Below are positions 51,910 to 58,973 of a stretch of 64,000 nucleotides of DNA, piece after piece. The DNA is from Domibacillus indicus (GTDB lineage: Bacteria; Bacillota; Bacilli; Bacillales; Domibacillaceae): the NCBI RefSeq assembly GCF_000970685.1, contig NZ_LAJB01000003.1, positions 62,001 to 126,000 of the forward strand, written 5' to 3'. Within the stretch, counting starts at the first letter, position 1; every line of letters starts with the position of its first letter. The translations under genes and the position numbers were made by a program. The notes under the pieces are model-generated. The model saw only the letters and a list, made by a program, of their open reading frames with translations, was not told where the DNA came from and searched no databases.

Positions 51910-53216
51910 GCCGCCTGCTCTCTTTTCACGTATTTAACAAGCTGGTCGATCAAGAGAACGAGAAGCATTGACGCACCGGCCAGCGGAAAGAAAAGTCCCA
52001 ATGCGGTAATGATCAGCCATATTCCCTTTTTAACCCGGGCATCCGGACGTGCCGGCAGTCTATGCTTCCTTTTGCGCCATAAAAGCAGGCCGCTGCCAAT
52101 AACCAGCACCATACCAAGGCAGACGGCAAGACCCAAACATTTGTTGAGTATGCCAAACTGAGACCCTTTATGAAGGGTAATGCCAAGTGCGATCGCTTTG
52201 CCGGCCGGGCCATAATCGTCATAGCGGTAATCGGCCAATACTGCACCTGTGTATTGATCAATATGCATGGTCACTTCCTCCTGCGCTTTAGCTGGAAAGG
52301 CAGAGACTGTGTAGACGCCTGTTTGATGCTGCGGGATGTATAAATTATAGCCGGGCTGAATGCCTCTCTCGTTTATAATCGCTGTAACGTCATCTATGCT
52401 GATTGGAATATAAGCAGATTGGATCGACTGCGGAACGGGCAGATTTTCTGCTGCCCAGCCAACATCCGCCACCTCCTCGGTTTTCAGTGTAGACAGCGGG
52501 GCATCACCCACCCAGATGGACGGCGGATACCCCTCTCCCGAGTTGGTCGCCGCGTTTTGCACCTGTGTGCCCCAAAAACCCGACCACGGCAGGCCGGTCA
52601 TGATCAGAAAAAACATGCCAGCTGATATCCAGGCAGCCGGTACAGCATGCAAGTCGCGAATAAGCGTCCGGCTTCCTCTGGAAAACCGCGGCAGAACCAC
52701 ACCCCAAATCCGCTTTTTTTGACGCGGCTGCCACAAGTACAGCCCGGTTATGATTAAAATAACCGCCCAGCAGGCCGCCAGTTCAACAAGCCGGTCGCCG
52801 AATGTGCCGGCCATCAGCTCGCCGTGGATTTTTTCCAGCTTGTCCATCACCCGGTCCGCATCGTTTAACGATCCTATAGTCTGCATCGTATACGGGTCCA
52901 TAAATATCGTTTTTGAAACTTGATGGTCCACAATACCGATCTCCGCCGAACGGTCTGCCGACTCGGGCGGGCGATAGCGTGTAATAACCGCATGTGGATA
53001 ATGCTCTTTTACAGCGGCAATAAGATGGCTTGCGGGCATTGCTTTTGTCCCGGGTGCCACCTCGTATAAATCCTTATAAAGCGCCTGCTCAATTTCTGCT
53101 TTAAACAGATAAATACCGCCGGTCACCGCCAATATAAGTAAAAACGGGGCAAAAATAACCCCAGCATAAAAATGCCAGCGCCATATCCAGTGATACTGTC
53201 TTTGCTGTTTTTCCAT
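51906..53216 (-). CDS. PepSY-associated membrane protein
   Basis: 436 residues with four helices (about 15-37, 165-185, 210-232 and 375-425) and PepSY domains outside: LIAAVKEHYPHAVITRYRPP, FMDPYTMQTIGSL, QEEVTMHIDQYTGAVLADYR. The C terminus ends in two helices. Such PepSY_TM proteins are linked with iron-siderophore reduction or with control of secreted proteases. Here it is the first gene of an operon with a YtkA-type lipoprotein, and its promoter carries the TTTCAY box shared with htrA and the two-component system. Confidence 0.9.
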   Translation of the reverse strand: MEKQQRQYHWIWRWHFYAGVIFAPFLLILAVTGGIYLFKAEIEQALYKDLYEVAPGTKAMPASHLIAAVKEHYPHAVITRYRPPESADRSAEIGIVDHQVSKTIFMDPYTMQTIGSLNDADRVMDKLEKIHGELMAGTFGDRLVELAACWAVILIITGLYLWQPRQKKRIWGVVLPRFSRGSRTLIRDLHAVPAAWISAGMFFLIMTGLPWSGFWGTQVQNAATNSGEGYPPSIWVGDAPLSTLKTEEVADVGWAAENLPVPQSIQSAYIPISIDDVTAIINERGIQPGYNLYIPQHQTGVYTVSAFPAKAQEEVTMHIDQYTGAVLADYRYDDYGPAGKAIALGITLHKGSQFGILNKCLGLAVCLGMVLVIGSGLLLWRKRKHRLPARPDARVKKGIWLIITALGLFFPLAGASMLLVLLIDQLVKYVKREQAA

Positions 53217-53263
53217 TCTTCTCTCCTTTGCAATCTCACAATTACTCTCTTTTTTAAAAGCAC

Positions 53264-53297
53264 ATTATACAAGATAAATGTGAGCAAAGAATGAAAA
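53264..53297 (-). promoter_or_regulatory. Response-regulator box promoter of PepSY operon
   Basis: On the minus strand TTTTCATTCTTTGCTCAC (53280-53297), 10 nt, TATAAT (53264-53269). The first half-site lies in the T tract of the bdbC terminator. Confidence 0.75.
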
Positions 53298-53323
53298 AAG
53301 CCTGCTTATTTAAAAGCAGGCTT
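53291..53323 (-). terminator. Terminator of bdbDC operon
   Basis: AAGCCTGCTT and AAGCAGGCTT arms are followed by TTTTTTC on the minus strand. They overlap the bdbC stop at 53306. Confidence 0.85.
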
Positions 53324-53719
53324 GCGTAAGAAAAGCATAGATAGTGTAATAGCTGTAAACGCCGCAAAGCTTAAAAAAGGGATTGTGACAAAGCCAAAAA
53401 TGTTGATATACTCTCCCGAACATGGCACTCCGCTTGTACACATTTCAAACTGCTTCAAGGCCGGGATTTTTTGCAGTGTATAATGATAACCGGATACTCC
53501 CATACCGATCATGCTCACGGGCAGCACGTACCGGTATATACGCGTGTCATTCCAGTAAAAAGCAAGGCCAAGGAACAGAGTGAGCGGGTACATGAGAATG
53601 CGCTGATACCAGCACAGCGTACAGGGAATAAACCCCATCTGCTCACTGAAAAATAAACTTCCAAGCGTTGCTGCAACAGCTGCCAGCCAGGCGGCAAGCA
53701 GCGGTTTATTCAGCATCAG
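53306..53719 (-). CDS. bdbC: Disulfide bond formation protein BdbC (DsbB family)
   Basis: 137 residues from ATG 53719, overlapping the end of bdbD; B. subtilis BdbC has 138. Four helices. The two redox pairs are CTLC in GFIPCTLCWYQR and CTSGVPC. BdbC passes electrons from BdbD to menaquinone, regenerating the oxidant for disulfide formation in exported proteins. It is co-translated with bdbD. Confidence 0.93.
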   Translation of the reverse strand: MMLNKPLLAAWLAAVAATLGSLFFSEQMGFIPCTLCWYQRILMYPLTLFLGLAFYWNDTRIYRYVLPVSMIGMGVSGYHYTLQKIPALKQFEMCTSGVPCSGEYINIFGFVTIPFLSFAAFTAITLSMLFLRKPAFK

Positions 53720-54356
53720 CCGCTGCCTCGTTAACCATGTCAGCCAGGTCCTCAAAGGAGTTCCCTTTAAACTCCCTGCCGTTTACAAATAAAGCCGGGG
53801 TACCCGAAACACCAAGCCGTTTAGCTGTCTCTGTATCTTTTTCCCAGGCTTTCATCGATTCTTCTTTTCCGACAGCCTCCATAACACGGGCCACTTCTTC
53901 ATTTGATGCAATTTCTCCAAGCGTTTCCTGCAGGAACTCATTTGTGTATAAATCTACTTTTTCAAAAGATGCATCATCCGGCTGCTTTTCATACATAAGG
54001 TGATGAAATTCCCAGAAGCGTTCGTTTCCAAGCTCCTGGTATACTGCCTCCGCAAACTGCGCGGACCGGTTCGAATCAATATTAATAAAAGAATAATTCA
54101 TAAAATAAAATTTCGCTTTACCCGTCTCGACGAGCTCTTTTTGGATCAATGGAAAAAAAGATTCATTGAAACTTTTACAGGCCGGACACTTATAATCTCC
54201 AAATTCCACGATCGACACGGGTGCCGCCGCCTCTCCTATAAACGGCTCCTGTTCATAAGAGATCTCAGCAGCTGTATCCGCCACATTAGATAAGAAAATC
54301 ACACCTGCCATACAAATGGCAAAAAAACCGACAATCCAAAAAATACCTTTCACCAA
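53706..54356 (-). CDS. bdbD: Thiol-disulfide oxidoreductase BdbD (DsbA family)
   Basis: About 217 residues from TTG 54356 (AAGGAG 9 nt upstream); a start at 54413 would put the operator within the coding part. An N-terminal helix anchors the protein, then a thioredoxin fold with the CPAC active site in FGDYKCPACKSFNESF and the cis-proline loop GVSGTPALFVNG. It oxidises cysteine pairs in exported proteins. A BlaI-type operator lies 19 bp upstream, which places it under the neighbouring BlaI/M56 pair. Confidence 0.9.
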   Translation of the reverse strand: MVKGIFWIVGFFAICMAGVIFLSNVADTAAEISYEQEPFIGEAAAPVSIVEFGDYKCPACKSFNESFFPLIQKELVETGKAKFYFMNYSFINIDSNRSAQFAEAVYQELGNERFWEFHHLMYEKQPDDASFEKVDLYTNEFLQETLGEIASNEEVARVMEAVGKEESMKAWEKDTETAKRLGVSGTPALFVNGREFKGNSFEDLADMVNEAAADAE

Positions 54357-54374
54357 TCCGTTCCGCTCCTTCGA

Positions 54375-54389
54375 ACTACAATTTGTAGT
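54375..54389. promoter_or_regulatory. BlaI-type operator upstream of bdbD
   Basis: ACTACAATTTGTAGT is a perfect inverted repeat (6-bp arms, 3-nt centre) of the TACA-N3-TGTA form used by BlaI/MecI/CopY repressors. Confidence 0.82.
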
Positions 54390-54413
54390 GTTAATGATTA
54401 AAAAAAGATTCAT

Positions 54414-55256
54414 TTACGCTAAAACGTAAATGAACAAAACGCAAATACCCGTAAAGACGGCCAGAGACAGCAACGCAGAGCGAATCGGGATATGAAGCGG
54501 ACGGACCGCCCCCGGATCGAGCAAATAATGAATACGCTCATTTACAGAGGTATCGGCAAACGATACACATGAAAAGGGCATACTCATCTGCCCTCCTGCT
54601 TTGATCATTTTTACAAGCGCACTGCCAAGATTCGCGGCTGACCCGCTTTGCTTGATCGCGTAAGCGTCTGCAAGCAGCTCTTTCTCACGCCGGTACTGCT
54701 CTCTTGTCCACTTTAAAATGGGCATGTACCATAAAACGGATGCACATAGAGCCAGTGCAAATACTTTTAGCGGATCACGGCTTGTGCGGTGATACAGCTC
54801 ATGATAAACAACCGCCTCAAACTCTGCTTCTGTCAGCATCTCTTTTAAGCCTGTTGACAGTATAACGACCGGCCGGAAAAAACCCATCGTCACGGCAACG
54901 GGTGCCGGATACGAAATCAAGCGGATATCTGCCCTATAGCGTTTTGACCACTTATCTGTCAGGGTATGCATCGTATATGCCTCAAACTGCTTTTTCATCC
55001 GGGCCGATTGAAGCCACTGTACGCCCAGCTTCCAGACAAATAAAAGCAGAGTGCTGAAAACAAGCGCATCGACCGCGTACTGGAGAAAAGCAAAACCGAT
55101 CTCCTTGATCAAGCTGTGGCAGACAGCAACCAGGTTAAAGCGCATATTCCAGCCGGCAAAAAGAGAGACTGAATACAAGATCATTTGCGACAAAACGGTA
55201 CCCGCTGCAAGCAAACTGACGATAAACAGTTTTTTCGACTGGCGTGCTGATATCAT
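54414..55256 (-). CDS. M56-family membrane metallopeptidase (BlaR1-like, no penicillin sensor)
   Basis: 280 residues. Helices at about 10-30, 55-75 and 260-280, and a zinc protease domain with HELYH in FEAVVYHELYHRTSRDP. A second zinc-ligand Glu is likely in REKELLADAYAI. BlaR1 proteins carry an extra C-terminal penicillin-binding domain of about 250 residues; that part is absent, so beta-lactams are not the obvious signal. It starts 1 bp after the BlaI-like gene and presumably triggers cleavage of that repressor. Confidence 0.9.
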   Translation of the reverse strand: MISARQSKKLFIVSLLAAGTVLSQMILYSVSLFAGWNMRFNLVAVCHSLIKEIGFAFLQYAVDALVFSTLLLFVWKLGVQWLQSARMKKQFEAYTMHTLTDKWSKRYRADIRLISYPAPVAVTMGFFRPVVILSTGLKEMLTEAEFEAVVYHELYHRTSRDPLKVFALALCASVLWYMPILKWTREQYRREKELLADAYAIKQSGSAANLGSALVKMIKAGGQMSMPFSCVSFADTSVNERIHYLLDPGAVRPLHIPIRSALLSLAVFTGICVLFIYVLA

Positions 55257-55257
55257 G

Positions 55258-55668
55258 CTACCGGTCCTTTTTCCATTCTTTTATTTTTTGCTCCAGCTGT
55301 GCAACAAGCGCTTCATCCGCTTCATCAAGTGCTTCGATCATATGGCTGACTGCCACACTGCCGAATTCATCTACAAGTTCCTGTGTCATTTCCTTCGATT
55401 GCGTGTTAAGGAATTCCTCCCTCGTTAAAACAGGACGAAAAAACGAAGTCCGGCCTTCCGGGCGCTTTGTTAACATTCCTTTTTCCACCAGCCTGTTCAT
55501 AACAGTCATAACAGTATTAAAATTGGTTGCTTTTTCTTTTTCCAGCTCCTGCTGAACGTCTTTAATCGACTTTTCGCCGCTCCAGAGAATATCCATAATT
55601 TTTGCTTCAAGCGGGCCAAAAAAACGGTTTAAGCCGCGTTCATTAAACTTAAACGATTGAATTTTCAT
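55258..55668 (-). CDS. BlaI/MecI/CopY family repressor
   Basis: 136 residues from ATG 55668, behind AAGGAGG. A winged-helix domain (RFFGPLEAKIMDILWSGEKS and ATNFNTVMTVMNRLVEKGML) is followed by a dimerising C-terminal helix pair with the Asn/Phe-rich site around NTVMTV, where BlaR-type cleavage occurs in homologues. Operators of the TACA-N3-TGTA form stand upstream of this gene, bdbD and doxX. Confidence 0.92.
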   Translation of the reverse strand: MKIQSFKFNERGLNRFFGPLEAKIMDILWSGEKSIKDVQQELEKEKATNFNTVMTVMNRLVEKGMLTKRPEGRTSFFRPVLTREEFLNTQSKEMTQELVDEFGSVAVSHMIEALDEADEALVAQLEQKIKEWKKDR

Positions 55669-55684
55669 TTTACCGCCTCCTTGC

Positions 55685-55699
55685 ATTACCCATTGTAGT
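55685..55699. promoter_or_regulatory. BlaI-type operator upstream of repressor gene
   Basis: ATTACCCATTGTAGT has one changed base from the TACA-N3-TGTA pattern. It lies 17 bp before the repressor start and suggests autoregulation. Confidence 0.6.
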
Positions 55700-55785
55700 G
55701 TTTAAACAAGCACCGCGTCAAGAGCCCTTTTTTGTAACAATTTTGAAATAAAATCTTAACATTCAATCTGGCTGTTTCATAGTAA

Positions 55786-55823
55786 ACTACAAAGCATAGT
55801 GTAACTTCATTACAGATTGTAGT
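55786..55823. promoter_or_regulatory. Paired BlaI-type operators upstream of doxX-like gene
   Basis: ATTACAGATTGTAGT (55809-55823) fits the TACA-N3-TGTA pattern. ACTACAAAGCATAGT (55786-55800) keeps the left arm and part of the right. The centres are 23 bp apart. Confidence 0.68.
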
Positions 55824-55849
55824 GCTAAATAAAAAAAGGAGGGATTACA

Positions 55850-56227
55850 ATGGAGGCAGGAACTGTTTTATTGAGGATTGTGCTGGGATTTACCTTTTTT
55901 ATGCATGGCTTTGCCAAATTTCAAGGAGGGATTGCCGGAACGGCTTCTTTTTTCGACAGCGTCGGCATTCCCGGCTTCATGGCTTATCCAGTAGCAGGAA
56001 TTGAGTTAATTGGCGGCATTGCGATGATGCTTGGCCTCGGGACAAGGATAATCGCTTTGTTATTCTCTATTATTTTAATTGGTGCTGTTGTGACTGTTAA
56101 ACTTTCTTCCGGCTTCTTAAATGGCGGGTACGAACTTGATGTTGTGCTGCTCGCAATGGCCATTCACCTTGCTCTGTCCAAACAAACAAAGTATGCATTG
56201 GATTCCAAATTAAAAGCAGCCTCCTGA
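55850..56227 (+). CDS. DoxX family membrane protein
   Basis: 125 residues, ATG 55850 behind AAAGGAGGG. Four helices, with the family motif VLGFTFFMHGFAKFQGG and GIELIGGIAMMLGLGTRIIA. DoxX proteins are associated with quinone or thiol redox and, in mycobacteria, with superoxide detoxification. It is probably co-regulated with bdbDC by the BlaI-like repressor. The stop codon lies within the terminator hairpin at 56214-56245. Confidence 0.9.
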   Translation: MEAGTVLLRIVLGFTFFMHGFAKFQGGIAGTASFFDSVGIPGFMAYPVAGIELIGGIAMMLGLGTRIIALLFSIILIGAVVTVKLSSGFLNGGYELDVVLLAMAIHLALSKQTKYALDSKLKAAS

Positions 56228-56245
56228 GTTGAGTGAAGGCTGCTT
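56214..56245. terminator. Hairpin left of repeat E2
   Basis: AAGCAGCC and GGCTGCTT arms around TCCTGAGTTGAGTGAA contain the doxX stop. Near-identical to 56396-56422. Confidence 0.8.
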
Positions 56246-56395
56246 GAGAGTGCAGACAAAGTTAGAAAGCAAGCTGAGTGAAAACGTTTGTTCTTCCAGG
56301 AACGCGGCCGGCTGGGAAGCGGAGTGACCTTTTGGGGGTCATGAGCATTCACAGCCGGCAATTGACGCCGAAAGCAAGCGTTTGTCAACAGCCTG
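56246..56395. repeat. Interspersed palindromic repeat E2 (150 bp)
   Basis: It begins GAGAGTGCAGACAAAGTTAG and ends TTTGTCAACAGCCTG. In the inverse sense it has nested arms: CAGGCTGTTGACAAACG against CGTTTTCACTCAGC, then GCCGGCTG against CAGCCGGC, then TGACC against GGTCA. Confidence 0.9.
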
Positions 56396-56428
56396 AAGCA
56401 GCCTCCTGAGCGAAGGCTGCTTTTTTTA
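56396..56428 (+). terminator. Terminator right of repeat E2
   Basis: AAGCAGCC and GGCTGCTT arms are followed by seven T. It serves the convergent doxX and DUF3238 gene region. Confidence 0.85.
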
Positions 56429-57571
56429 GTTTACATTTGAATATCGCCAGAACCGGTTGGCGGTTGGCGGGGCAAGCCGCTCCAGTCCCCTGGTTTTGGA
56501 ACGGTGCAGCGGCTTCCACGGACCTTCTGCATGCTTTAAGTAAATTTCATGGTGCGGCGCTTCATCGTGCTCGCCGCTAATATCGATTAAGCCGTTTGGA
56601 TAAAAAGCCCCGTATACCTCATAGACAATATCCGGTGATGAAACAAGCGGATTCCCGACTGAATGATCAAGCAAAAAGGAAACTTTTTCTTTATCTGTCT
56701 GAACATTTTTCACAAGAATGTCTTTATCAGACGCTGCTTCCCGTTTCACAAGCTCTTTATCGATCGAGTACCCTTCTGATGCGCCAACGTCGCGGGTTAG
56801 CGATACCTCATTGCTGTTTATTTTGACTTCCGCCCGTGTCCGGTACCGGTTTGATTCCGGATCAAACGAACGGCCATCGCCCGTGAAATATCTCATTTCC
56901 GATAACACATTCGGATTCTCCACCCACTCCGATTCTAAAAATGTTGTATACCGGAGAACATAGTCGAGCGCCCGGGGCAGAACATCATCATTTAAATGGT
57001 CTGCCAGCCGGCCAATATCTTTGTCAATCAAAAATGTTTCCACGAGCATGTCATCCTCGTCTTTTTTGCTCTTCAGCAAATCAATCACTTTGGCCAGCGG
57101 CGACGGCTTTTCTGTTTTTTCTTCGCTCCCCAGCTCCAATGGGCGAATACCTTTAATTTGATAAATATAATCTTCATCCGGCTTTACGGTTTTATCATGA
57201 AAGCCCGGCTCAGTTACTGTCCCGGCATATTCGCCGTTCCGGTAAATCTCATACTGCTCTACCCCGCGAATCGGCTCCCAGGCCATCGAAATCTGCTGCT
57301 TTTGAATAACCGTTGTCACAATAAGCTCCTGAAGTGGAATATCCTGATTTTTTTCTTCACGCTCCACCGCCGTGGCGGTTTGAATTTTCATGGTCTCGCC
57401 GCCTTTGACAACATATGAATAAATCGTACCCGGCTCAAGACCTGTATCTGTAAACGAATCCCCGCTGCCATTGTATACTTCTTTGCCGTCTTTTAAAATA
57501 CGCACCGGCCCTGCATCCGTCCAGCTGAACGAAATTTGGCCCGGCGTCTGGCTGACTGACGTTAATTTCAT
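56426..57571 (-). CDS. Fibronectin-like and DUF3238 domain protein
   Basis: 381 residues from ATG 57571 (AAGGTGG upstream). No signal peptide. Two fibronectin-III-like modules occupy about 3-65 and 85-155 (ISFSWTDAGPVRILKDGKEV and WEPIRGVEQYEIYRNGEYAG). They are followed by a linker and a DUF3238 domain: MRYFTGDGRSFDPESNRYRT, RDVGASEGYSIDKE and YGAFYPNGLIDISGEHD. DUF3238 is of unknown function. Fibronectin modules in a protein without an export signal are unusual. Upstream GTTTTT-N15-GGGTAG resembles a weak sigma-B promoter. Confidence 0.82.
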   Translation of the reverse strand: MKLTSVSQTPGQISFSWTDAGPVRILKDGKEVYNGSGDSFTDTGLEPGTIYSYVVKGGETMKIQTATAVEREEKNQDIPLQELIVTTVIQKQQISMAWEPIRGVEQYEIYRNGEYAGTVTEPGFHDKTVKPDEDYIYQIKGIRPLELGSEEKTEKPSPLAKVIDLLKSKKDEDDMLVETFLIDKDIGRLADHLNDDVLPRALDYVLRYTTFLESEWVENPNVLSEMRYFTGDGRSFDPESNRYRTRAEVKINSNEVSLTRDVGASEGYSIDKELVKREAASDKDILVKNVQTDKEKVSFLLDHSVGNPLVSSPDIVYEVYGAFYPNGLIDISGEHDEAPHHEIYLKHAEGPWKPLHRSKTRGLERLAPPTANRFWRYSNVN

Positions 57572-57732
57572 ACACACGCCACCTTTCTTTTCCCTTCTCT
57601 ACCCGGTTTTCACAAATTTAAAAACATCTAAAAAAAGGGTTTTTTCCAGAACAGCGCGCAGCGGCTCTTCTCGATTGACTGCTTTTATACTCCTGCATTA
57701 ACCGCCGAAGAAGGAGTCTTAATATAAAAAAG

Positions 57733-57757
57733 AAGCTGATATGGTCAGCTTTTTTTG
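57733..57757. terminator. Terminator hairpin
   Basis: AAGCTGA and TCAGCTT arms around TATGG, with T or A runs on both sides. It overlaps the stop of the 34-residue gene. Confidence 0.7.
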
Positions 57758-57849
57758 CGTCCTAGTTTAATGAGAGCGGCGATTAAAATAATAAGCGGCA
57801 CACCAAGCAAAAGCCCCAGTCCGAAAGTATAAAAGCCTTCTATAATCAT
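57745..57849 (-). CDS. 34-residue membrane peptide
   Basis: ATG 57849 overlaps the stop of the upstream small gene (ATGA). The product is MIIEGFYTFGLGLLLGVPLI continuing to LGRKKS, one membrane helix with a basic C-terminal end. Coupling to the preceding gene and the terminator directly after it support translation. Function unknown. Confidence 0.55.
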   Translation of the reverse strand: MIIEGFYTFGLGLLLGVPLIILIAALIKLGRKKS

Positions 57850-58001
57850 TTGCGCTCATCCAATTTCCGCTCAATCCGCTCTAACTGCTTTGTCCGCTTC
57901 CGCCATGAACGAACGCCGAAAAAGATCAGGACAGCCGGAACAGTCAAAAACAAGAGCATCAGTATCTGAAAAACAATATCGCCGGCATTGATTTCACTCA
58001 T
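57846..58001 (-). CDS. 51-residue membrane protein, DUF4083-like
   Basis: ATG 58001 lies behind CTGGAGGTAGCTT. One helix (VFQILMLLFLTVPAVLIFFG) is followed by a basic coiled tail, RSWRKRTKQLERIERKLDER. The plan (acidic N terminus, one helix, coiled basic tail with LERIERKLD) resembles DUF4083 proteins of Bacillus. Forms a two-gene unit with the 34-residue peptide gene. Confidence 0.62.
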   Translation of the reverse strand: MSEINAGDIVFQILMLLFLTVPAVLIFFGVRSWRKRTKQLERIERKLDERK

Positions 58002-58050
58002 AAGCTACCTCCAGGAATGTTTCCTTATATTGTACAAGTTTTTTCCAAAA

Positions 58051-58077
58051 CAAAAAAGCCCCGGTTTCCCGGGACTC
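58051..58077 (-). terminator. Terminator of secreted repeat protein gene
   Basis: TCCCGG and CCGGGG arms around GAAA, then TTTTTTG on the minus strand, between 58105 and the small genes. Confidence 0.75.
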
Positions 58078-58104
58078 TAAAGTGAATGACTTTTCCGCTC
58101 TCCA

Positions 58105-58893
58105 TTAATGCAGCGGCATTTTGTCGATACCCAGCTCTTCCAGCTGTGTCCGGGCATCCTCAATAAGGCCTTCAGCTTCTGCTTTTGTTTCTTCATTTAA
58201 TCCTTCAAGCAAATTGCCGCTGCTTCCGTGTCTGCTCTTTCCACTGCCATGCTCCGGCAGTTCAATGCCGAGGCCTTGAAGCTGTGCTTTTGCTTCTTCC
58301 CCTGTGATTGCTCCAGCTTTTTTCCGCTCCAAAATGGCTTCCGCTTTTGCTTTTGTTTCTTCATCCAGGCCGGCCAGGAAGCCTTCTTTTCCGCCGCGCT
58401 CACTAATTTCAATGCCAAGCGCGGTCAATTGCTCCTTCGCCTGTTCATACGTAATGGTGCCGGCTTCTAATTGTGCAAGAATGTCATCTGCTTTTGCTTG
58501 TATGGACTCATCCAGGCCGGCCTGCTCTACAGCCTGCACTAATCGGCCGCTGCCCTTTCCGGCACCGCGCTCGGGAAGCGTAACACCAAGCGCTTCAAGC
58601 TGTGCTTTCGCTTTTTCTTCAGTAATTTCGCCGGCTTCTTTTTGCTCCATAATCGCTTCCGCTTTTTCCCTTGTTTCTTCATCCAGGTTCGCGAATCTGT
58701 CGCCGCGCTCCGGCAGATCAACGCCGATTTCTTCCAGCTTTGTCCGCAGATTTTCCATAATGGCTTCCACTTTTGCTTTTGTGCTGCTGTCAAGCGCCGT
58801 GGTGCTTGCAGCAAGCGCTGGCAGGCCCGCTGCGCCAAGAACTCCCAGCGAAAGAGCTCCGGTCATGACTGCATTGAATACTTTTTTCTTCAC
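58105..58893 (-). CDS. Secreted helical repeat protein
   Basis: 262 residues, ATG 58893 behind AAAGGAGG. A signal peptide ends ALAAST. Then come about five repeats of roughly 45-50 residues with the core LDEETREKAEAIMEQKEAGE, ITEEKAKAQLEALGVTLPER; the cores lie near residues 35, 70, 125, 170 and 225. The motif AGxITxExAKAQL resembles DUF2680/YckD-like and SHOCT-like short helical hairpins, a resemblance only. Linkers are Gly/Ser/His-rich. Its promoter carries the same TTTCAY box as htrA next door, so it may be an envelope-stress chaperone-like factor. Confidence 0.78.
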   Translation of the reverse strand: MKKKVFNAVMTGALSLGVLGAAGLPALAASTTALDSSTKAKVEAIMENLRTKLEEIGVDLPERGDRFANLDEETREKAEAIMEQKEAGEITEEKAKAQLEALGVTLPERGAGKGSGRLVQAVEQAGLDESIQAKADDILAQLEAGTITYEQAKEQLTALGIEISERGGKEGFLAGLDEETKAKAEAILERKKAGAITGEEAKAQLQGLGIELPEHGSGKSRHGSSGNLLEGLNEETKAEAEGLIEDARTQLEELGIDKMPLH

Positions 58894-58939
58894 CTGTTTT
58901 CCTCCTTTGATTTTACGGGCAATACCCTGCCCTGCCTGT

Positions 58940-58973
58940 ACTGTAACCGGCTTCGGTGAAAAAGCGATGAAAG
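58940..58973 (-). promoter_or_regulatory. Response-regulator box promoter of secreted repeat protein gene
   Basis: On the minus strand CTTTCATCGCTTTTTCAC (58956-58973), 10 nt, TACAGT (58940-58945). The half-sites TTTCAT and TTTCAC are 11 bp apart. Confidence 0.78.

Noticed and set aside
54414-55668. Beta-lactam resistance regulator pair BlaR1-BlaI
   Set aside because: The M56 protein lacks the penicillin-binding sensor domain and no beta-lactamase is near; operators point to bdbDC and doxX instead.
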